Positions 59,093 through 64,000 of a stretch of 64,000 nucleotides of DNA are shown piece by piece (within the stretch, counting starts at the first letter, position 1; each line of letters starts with the position of its first letter). A program made the translations under genes and the position numbers. The stretch spans positions 1-64,000 of the forward strand of contig NZ_JAODBG010000059.1 in assembly GCF_025463825.1 (NCBI RefSeq). The letters run 5' to 3'. Origin of the DNA: Cryobacterium sp. GTDB lineage: Bacteria > Actinomycetota > Actinomycetes > Actinomycetales > Microbacteriaceae. The notes under the pieces were generated by a model that saw only the letters and a list, made by a program, of their open reading frames with translations, was not told where the DNA came from and did not search any database.

Positions 59093-59635
59093 ATGAAGCG
59101 TTCCGTTGCACTCATTCTGAGCGCAATAATGGGTGCCGTATTTCTCACCGCCGGCACGTCCGCCGCGACGGCCGCCCCGTACTGCGGGATCACCTGGGGG
59201 TCTTTAGCCGATGTCCAGAGAGTCGCATCCGAGGCGGCGGTCACCAACGTTCGTGCCGGCGAGCACGCGTGCTTCGATCGCCTCGTGATCGACGTTCGCG
59301 GCGACCTCGCTGGCTTCGATGTCGCCTACACCTCGGTGGTCATCAAGGACGGGTCGGGTATCCCCGTCCCGCTCCGCGGTGCCGCCGACCTGCAGGTCAT
59401 CGCGTACGCCAACCCCTACGACAACAGTGGCACAACCTACGACCCCGCGAACGACAGCGAGGCAGTCAACGTCACCGGCTACGACACGTTCCGCCAGGTC
59501 GCCTATGCCAACGGCTGTGAAGGGCAGACCAGGTTCGGGCTCGGTGTTCGCGCCCGGCTGCCGTTCCGCACGTTCATCCTCGACGGCCCCGGGAACGGAA
59601 GCCGGCTCGTGGTGGGCGTCGCGCACCGGTGGTAG
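59093..59635 (+). CDS. Secreted AMIN-like domain protein
   Basis: The 180-aa protein has a clear signal peptide (KRSVALILSAIMGAVFLTAG, cleavage near ATAAP). The mature part matches the actinobacterial AMIN-like domain: ITWGSL, VTNVRAGEHACFDRLVIDVRG and TRFGLGVRARLPFRTFIL. Two to three Cys may form a disulphide. The role may be cell-wall binding. AAGGAG precedes the ATG and TAAAAT near 59052 is a possible -10. Confidence 0.8.
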   Translation: MKRSVALILSAIMGAVFLTAGTSAATAAPYCGITWGSLADVQRVASEAAVTNVRAGEHACFDRLVIDVRGDLAGFDVAYTSVVIKDGSGIPVPLRGAADLQVIAYANPYDNSGTTYDPANDSEAVNVTGYDTFRQVAYANGCEGQTRFGLGVRARLPFRTFILDGPGNGSRLVVGVAHRW

Positions 59636-59656
59636 CCGATTCGGCACCGCCCTCGA

Positions 59657-60133
59657 TCAGGAGCTCTGCGCAGTGGGGTGCGGCCCTCGTGACGGCGTGC
59701 GCGGCTCGCAGATGACGACCGGGATGTCCCTGGTCGTCCTGCGCTGGTAGGCGGCGTAACCGGGATACGCGCGCACGATCCTCGGCCAGAGTTCGGCCTT
59801 CTCGGCGGCGCTGGCCGTGCGAGCACGCATCGGGCGGGTGACGCCGCGCTCGGACAGCTCCACGTCGGGCTGGGCGACGAGGTTGAGGTACCAGGTCGGG
59901 TTGCGGTCGTCGCCGCCCTTCGACGCGACCAGGACCGCGCGGTCCTGGTCGTGGATCGGGGCGGTGAGCATGGTGGAACGCTGCACGCCGCTCTTCCGCC
60001 CAGTGGTATGCAACTCCACCACCGCCATCGGCCCCACCCGCCAGCCCACCCGACCGCGCGAGAGCGCCAGCACGGCCCGGTGCACACCGTTCATCACCCG
60101 CATCGACAGGTCGGTGACGCGGTTGCGGATCAT
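59657..60133 (-). CDS. DDN-family deazaflavin (F420)-dependent nitroreductase
   Basis: The 158-aa protein has the split-barrel DDN signature ELHTTGRKSGVQRSTMLTAP and GGDDRNPTWYLNLVAQPDVEL. Relatives use F420H2, for example for quinone reduction. It fits with the LLM oxidoreductase at 49.5 kb in suggesting an F420-using organism. TAGGCT (complement of 60140-60145) lies 6 bases from its ATG. Confidence 0.9.
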   Translation of the reverse strand: MIRNRVTDLSMRVMNGVHRAVLALSRGRVGWRVGPMAVVELHTTGRKSGVQRSTMLTAPIHDQDRAVLVASKGGDDRNPTWYLNLVAQPDVELSERGVTRPMRARTASAAEKAELWPRIVRAYPGYAAYQRRTTRDIPVVICEPRTPSRGPHPTAQSS

Positions 60134-60285
60134 GGGACCAGCCTACGACCGTGTCCGTTGCGCTCCGGGACGGTCGCTGCAGGGCCACTCCTCCACAGGG
60201 AGCCGAGCTCCTTCGCGCCGCACAGGATCGCTCTGCGGTCCCTCGCAGCAGTGCCCGCCGACGCACGCTGGTGGCGGAGGTGCTC

Positions 60286-60642
60286 ATGGCGCTCAAGGAC
60301 GAAGTGGGCCGACGCGGTGAAGACTGCGCGGCGGAATACCTGTTGGAGGCCGGTTACACGCTGGTGGAGCGCAACTGGCGCTGCGACCGTGGGGAGATCG
60401 ATCTGATCGCGACTCGGAACGGCGACATCGTCTTCGTCGAGGTGAAGACCCGCTCCGGCATCGGGTACGGGCACCCGTTTGAGGCGATCACGGTGGCGAA
60501 ACTGGCCCGGTTACGGCGTCTGGCCGGTACCTGGTGCCGCCAGTCCGGGCTGCGTGCCCGCCACATCCGCATTGACGCGATCGCCGTGATCAACCGGCCG
60601 GGCCGAGACCCCCTCATCGAACACCTCGAGGGTGTCCTCTGA
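60286..60642 (+). CDS. yraN: UPF0102 (YraN) endonuclease-like protein
   Basis: The 118-aa protein has the restriction-endonuclease-like fold with GRRGEDCAAEYL, RGEIDLIA and VFVEVKTRSG (E..D..ExK). The ATG at 60286 is preceded by GGAGG at 5 bases, so the track's 45 extra residues are rejected. It overlaps comM by one base and forms yraN-comM-dprA. Confidence 0.92.
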   Translation: MALKDEVGRRGEDCAAEYLLEAGYTLVERNWRCDRGEIDLIATRNGDIVFVEVKTRSGIGYGHPFEAITVAKLARLRRLAGTWCRQSGLRARHIRIDAIAVINRPGRDPLIEHLEGVL

Positions 60643-62192
60643 TGGGCCTGGCCCGCACCCACTCCGTCGCCCTGGTCGGACTGGCCGGTTCACTGGTCGA
60701 AGTGGAGGCTGACATTTCCAGCCAGCTGCCGGGGATGAAGCTGATCGGCCTGCCGGATGCGGCCCTGGCCGAGGCCGCTGAGCGAGTGCGAGCGGCGGCG
60801 AAGAATTCGGGCTGCGCCCTGAACGGGCACAAGCTCACCGTGAATCTTTCGCCCGCCGCCCTGCGGAAGCACGGCTCCGGGTTCGACCTCGCCATCGCAG
60901 TGGCCTGCCTTGCGGCGGACGATGTCATTCCCGCGGACTCCGTGGCGGGGGTCGTGCACATCGGCGAGCTTGCGCTCGACGGGCGGCTTCGGCCCACGCC
61001 GGGCATCCTTCCCGCGGTGATCGCCGCCGCCCGGGTCGGGCGGCGCACGGTGATGGTACCGACCGGCAACGCCGACGAGGCTGCCCTGGTGCCGGGCGTC
61101 CGGGTGATCGGGGTGGCCTCGCTTCGCGACGCCCTGATCTGGCACGGCGCGCCGCTGGAGCCCGTCGACGTCGACGTGCTCCGCGCACCGGCCGAGGACG
61201 AGCGGGTCGATGACACGCTCGACCTCCTCGACGTCATCGGAAATGACGAGGCGATCCTCGCGCTGCAGGTTGCGGCGGCCGGCGGCCACCACGTCTTCAT
61301 GCTCGGCCCGCCCGGGGCCGGCAAGACCATGCTCGCCGCACGGCTACCCGGCCTGCTTCCCGACCTCGGCCCGGCCGCCTCCCTTGAGGTGAGTTCGCTG
61401 CGTTCGCTGAGCGGCCGCCCGGTCGGTCGGTCCCTGATCACCCGGCCGCCGCTGGAGGCACCGCACCACACCATCACGGCCGCCGCGATGGTCGGCGGCG
61501 GCACGGGGCAGATTCGGCCGGGTGCGGCGGCGCGGGCGTCGCACGGGGTGCTCTTCCTCGATGAGGCACCCGAGTTCAGCGCCGCCGTGCTCGACGCGCT
61601 CCGGCAGCCACTGGAATCCGGGCAGATCAGCATCCACCGGGCGAACGCCGTCGCCCACTTCCCGGCACGGTTCCAGCTGATCCTGGCGGCGAATCCCTGC
61701 CCGTGCGGCCAGTACGGCGCCGGGCGGGCCGGCCCCGGCGACCCGGAGTGCAGTTGTCCGCCGCAGGCGAGGCGACGCTACCTCGCCCGGCTGTCCGGTC
61801 CGTTGCTGGACCGCATCGACATCCAGCTCACCGTCAAGCGGGTGAGCATCGCCGAGCTGCGGCTGGCGGTCGACGGCGGCCGGCTCTCCAGCGCCGTCGC
61901 GCGCGAACGGGTTCTCGCGGCCAGGACCGCCGCCGCGAAGCGGCTCGCCGCCACGCCGTGGGCCCTCAACTCAGAGGTGCCGGGGCCGTGGCTGCGGGGC
62001 GTCGACACGCGGTTGGGCGGCCAGGTCACGGCGATGCTCGACCGGGCTCTGGAGCGCGGCGCGATCACCATGCGCGGGTACGACCGCATCTTGCGGGTGG
62101 CCTGGTCGATCGCCGACCTCGCCGGGGCGGCCCGGCCGGGACCGGACGAAGTGGGGCAGGCACTGTACCTGCGGAAGGGAATGACGTCATGA
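60642..62192 (+). CDS. comM: ComM/YifB family Mg-chelatase-like AAA+ helicase
   Basis: The 516-aa protein has an N-terminal Lon-protease-like ChlI domain, Walker A GPPGAGKTMLAARL, Walker B LFLDEAPEF and a Cys-rich CPCGQYG...PECSCP loop. ComM promotes branch migration of D-loops during natural transformation. It is linked to dprA by an ATGA overlap. Confidence 0.93.
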   Translation: MGLARTHSVALVGLAGSLVEVEADISSQLPGMKLIGLPDAALAEAAERVRAAAKNSGCALNGHKLTVNLSPAALRKHGSGFDLAIAVACLAADDVIPADSVAGVVHIGELALDGRLRPTPGILPAVIAAARVGRRTVMVPTGNADEAALVPGVRVIGVASLRDALIWHGAPLEPVDVDVLRAPAEDERVDDTLDLLDVIGNDEAILALQVAAAGGHHVFMLGPPGAGKTMLAARLPGLLPDLGPAASLEVSSLRSLSGRPVGRSLITRPPLEAPHHTITAAAMVGGGTGQIRPGAAARASHGVLFLDEAPEFSAAVLDALRQPLESGQISIHRANAVAHFPARFQLILAANPCPCGQYGAGRAGPGDPECSCPPQARRRYLARLSGPLLDRIDIQLTVKRVSIAELRLAVDGGRLSSAVARERVLAARTAAAKRLAATPWALNSEVPGPWLRGVDTRLGGQVTAMLDRALERGAITMRGYDRILRVAWSIADLAGAARPGPDEVGQALYLRKGMTS

Positions 62193-63463
62193 CCGTGTTC
62201 GGGCTGGATGAAGCCGTGGTGCGGAATGCCACCGCGCCCGTGCGCCCGGATGTCGCTGGGGCCGCCCAGGATGATCCGGACGGACCCGAGAACCCGGGGG
62301 AGGTGTTCGCCCGCGCAGCCTGGACCAGCATCGCCGAACCGGGCGACGGGGTGGCCGGCGCGGTGGTGGGGATCCTCGGCGCCGCCAGGGCGCTGACTGC
62401 CGTGGTGGAGGCGTGGCCGGCCGAACGCCTCACCCGGAGCCTGGCGGCGACGGTCGACGAGAACGGGGCGGGTGATGCCGGGGGGCTGCGACTCGGCCTC
62501 GAACAGGCGCTGGCCCGCTGGCGGCCCCGGTTGTCCTCCGCCGAGGTGATCCGGTCGCTACGGCAGGCGCAGCGCACCGGCACCCGCTTGCTCCTGCCCG
62601 GCGACCCGCAGTGGCCGACCGGCGTGGACGACCTCGGTCAGCACGCCCCGCTCGCCCTGTGGTGGCGCGGCCGCACCGAGGCGCTCGACGCGCTGTGCCA
62701 CTCGATAGCGCTCGTGGGCGCTCGCGCGGCGACCGGATACGGCGAACACGTGGCGATGGAAGCCGCCGCGGGGCTGGTCGACCGGGGGCTCGCCATCGTG
62801 TCTGGAGCGGCCTACGGCATCGACGGCATGGCACATCGATCCGCGTTGGCCAGCAAGGGCACCACCGTGGCGTTCCTGGCCGGGGGAGTCGACCGCTTCT
62901 ATCCCAGCGGCCACGACGCCCTGCTCACCCGAATCGTGGAGGCCGGCGCCGTGCTGAGCGAGCTGCCCTGCGGCGCGGCGCCCACCAAATGGCGATTCTT
63001 GCAGCGCAACCGGTTGATTGCGGCGGTGAGCGGGGCCACGGTGGTGCTCGAAGCCGGCTGGCGCTCCGGGTCGCTGAACACCGCCGGGCACGCGGCAGCC
63101 CTTGGCCGACCGTTGGGCGCGGTGCCCGGACCCGTCACCTCGCCCACCTCCGCGGGCTGCCACCGGCTGCTGCGCGACTACGACGCCATCTGTGTGACCA
63201 CGGCCGCCGAGATGGCGGAACTGATCGGGGTGGGGGTCGAGCTGAAACTCGACCTGACCGGCGCCGACGGTGCGGTGCCGCGAGAACGCACGAGCGAGCA
63301 GGTGCGGGTGTTCGACGCCTTGAGCGTGCGGGCGCCCCGGGTGCCGGCGGACATCGCCCGGCGCTCCGGACTGTCCACCGCCGCGGTGCTCGGCGCCCTG
63401 GGCACCCTGGACTTCGAGGGCTCCGCGCGGGAACGGGCCACGGGCTGGGTGCGCGTGACCTGA
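62189..63463 (+). CDS. dprA: DNA-processing protein DprA
   Basis: DprA loads RecA on incoming single-stranded DNA. The 424-aa protein has a divergent 150-residue N-terminus, then the Rossmann-like core ALVGARAATGYG, SGAAYGIDGMAHR, FLAGGVDRFYPSGH and RNRLIAAVS, and a C-terminal winged-helix (VRVFDALS...SGLSTAAVLGALGTL). The ATG at 62189 overlaps the comM stop. Confidence 0.94.
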   Translation: MTVFGLDEAVVRNATAPVRPDVAGAAQDDPDGPENPGEVFARAAWTSIAEPGDGVAGAVVGILGAARALTAVVEAWPAERLTRSLAATVDENGAGDAGGLRLGLEQALARWRPRLSSAEVIRSLRQAQRTGTRLLLPGDPQWPTGVDDLGQHAPLALWWRGRTEALDALCHSIALVGARAATGYGEHVAMEAAAGLVDRGLAIVSGAAYGIDGMAHRSALASKGTTVAFLAGGVDRFYPSGHDALLTRIVEAGAVLSELPCGAAPTKWRFLQRNRLIAAVSGATVVLEAGWRSGSLNTAGHAAALGRPLGAVPGPVTSPTSAGCHRLLRDYDAICVTTAAEMAELIGVGVELKLDLTGADGAVPRERTSEQVRVFDALSVRAPRVPADIARRSGLSTAAVLGALGTLDFEGSARERATGWVRVT

Positions 63464-63481
63464 CCGGGGCCGACTCATCGC

Positions 63482-63551
63482 GCAACTGTTCCCCATCCGG
63501 GCAATTGCACCCGGCGCACGGGGACCAGTTGTCCGGTGCGGTAACAGTTGC
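63482..63551. terminator. Nested inverted repeats after dprA
   Basis: GCAACTGTT and AACAGTTGC bracket 51 bases that contain CCGGG...CCCGG and CCCC...GGGG pairs. It lies 18 bases after dprA and is probably its terminator. The rest of the spacer to 63678 holds a TAGGGT box near 63613, a candidate promoter for the next gene. Confidence 0.5.
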
Positions 63552-63678
63552 GGGCGACGGGGCCGGGGCGACGCGTCGGGGCGCCGTGGCGGGTGGGGTC
63601 GGTGGGTGGCCGTAGGGTGATTCGTGACGGCGTGACACCTGGCACGCCGGTACCGGAGCCCGCCGAGAGGGGTCAGTC

Positions 63679-64000
63679 ATGACGGGAACTACACCGACCG
63701 CCGCGCAGAACACAGGCCTGCCGGCTCCAGCCGAGCAATGGGGCCAGTACCCGGCGGCCACCCACCTCCTCGCCCACCTCAGCGACACGCACTTCCTCGG
63801 CACGGCCGCAGACGGCAGCGGCCGTCTGCTCTACGACACCGTCGACACCGACAGCACCGTGCACCGCGCCATGGCGCAACTCGAGCGCTCCGGGCTCGGC
63901 ATCGATGCGCTCGTGTTCACCGGCGATATCGCGGACCTCGGCGAACCGGATGCCTACCGTCGGGTGCGCGACATCGTCGAAGCCGCTGCCGACCGGATGG
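63679..64000 (+). CDS. CpdA-like metallophosphoesterase (3' truncated by window)
   Basis: The first 107 residues of a calcineurin-like phosphoesterase are visible, with HLSDTHFLG and VFTGDIADLGEPDAY, the first two metal motifs. The layout matches class III cyclic-nucleotide phosphodiesterases such as CpdA. GAGAGGGG precedes the ATG at 63679. Confidence 0.85.
   Translation, partial: MTGTTPTAAQNTGLPAPAEQWGQYPAATHLLAHLSDTHFLGTAADGSGRLLYDTVDTDSTVHRAMAQLERSGLGIDALVFTGDIADLGEPDAYRRVRDIVEAAADRM

Overview
The window reads as high-G+C Actinomycetota chromosome. It has two parts that differ in codon use and appear to come from different lineages. Bases 1 to about 17,760 use GAG and other G/C-ending codons almost exclusively. 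They carry a secreted protease with C-terminal 'VLDTR' repeats, which I associate with deep-branching, very high-G+C actinomycetes; I cannot name the order. From about 17,770 to the end, GAA and other less extreme codons become common, and the gene order matches Microbacteriaceae (Cryobacterium- or Leifsonia-like). The switch falls inside leuC, which is an intact ORF, so the junction is either a chimeric assembly join at a conserved gene or a recombination point.

Left part (1-17.7 kb): this is a branched-chain amino acid and serine block: ilvC 3' end, serA, leuA, leuB, ilvE, then an IclR-type regulator divergent from leuC. Between them are a secreted metalloprotease, an alpha/beta hydrolase, a CBS-pair protein, a compact esterase/esterase/ATP-grasp cassette (9.9-12.9 kb), an FAA-hydrolase gene overlapping gltX, tRNA-Gln(CUG), tRNA-Glu(CUC), and an HNH endonuclease with three zinc motifs. 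leuA has a candidate leader peptide and a strong hairpin.

Right part (17.7-64 kb): housekeeping genes follow in a conserved order. leuD, murA, plsC, gpsA and ddl serve leucine, peptidoglycan and phospholipid synthesis. A DUF3515 lipoprotein and thiL diverge. Then come a flavodoxin, rsmD, recG and coaD; a MoxR/DUF58/transglutaminase cluster; DUF177-rpmF-rnc-mutM; a GNAT protein; smc; an FAD oxidoreductase; ftsY and a DUF2004-like gene; a decayed MFS exporter with an intact TetR regulator; an ABM-domain gene; ffh; an LLM oxidoreductase and a YbdK-type ligase; rpsP-khpA-rimM; a formate/nitrite channel; trmD; a membrane protein; rplS, lepB, rnhB and DUF2469; an M19 dipeptidase; a secreted AMIN-like protein; a DDN-type nitroreductase; yraN-comM-dprA; and the 5' end of a CpdA-like phosphoesterase.

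Many genes in both parts start 6-9 bases after a TANNNT -10 box, so leaderless transcription looks common. I saw no CRISPR array, prophage, IS element or rRNA. The most interesting points are the lineage switch in leuC, the esterase/esterase/ATP-grasp cassette, the rplS leader with mutually exclusive pairings, and the MFS pseudogene beside an intact TetR and a perfect operator palindrome.
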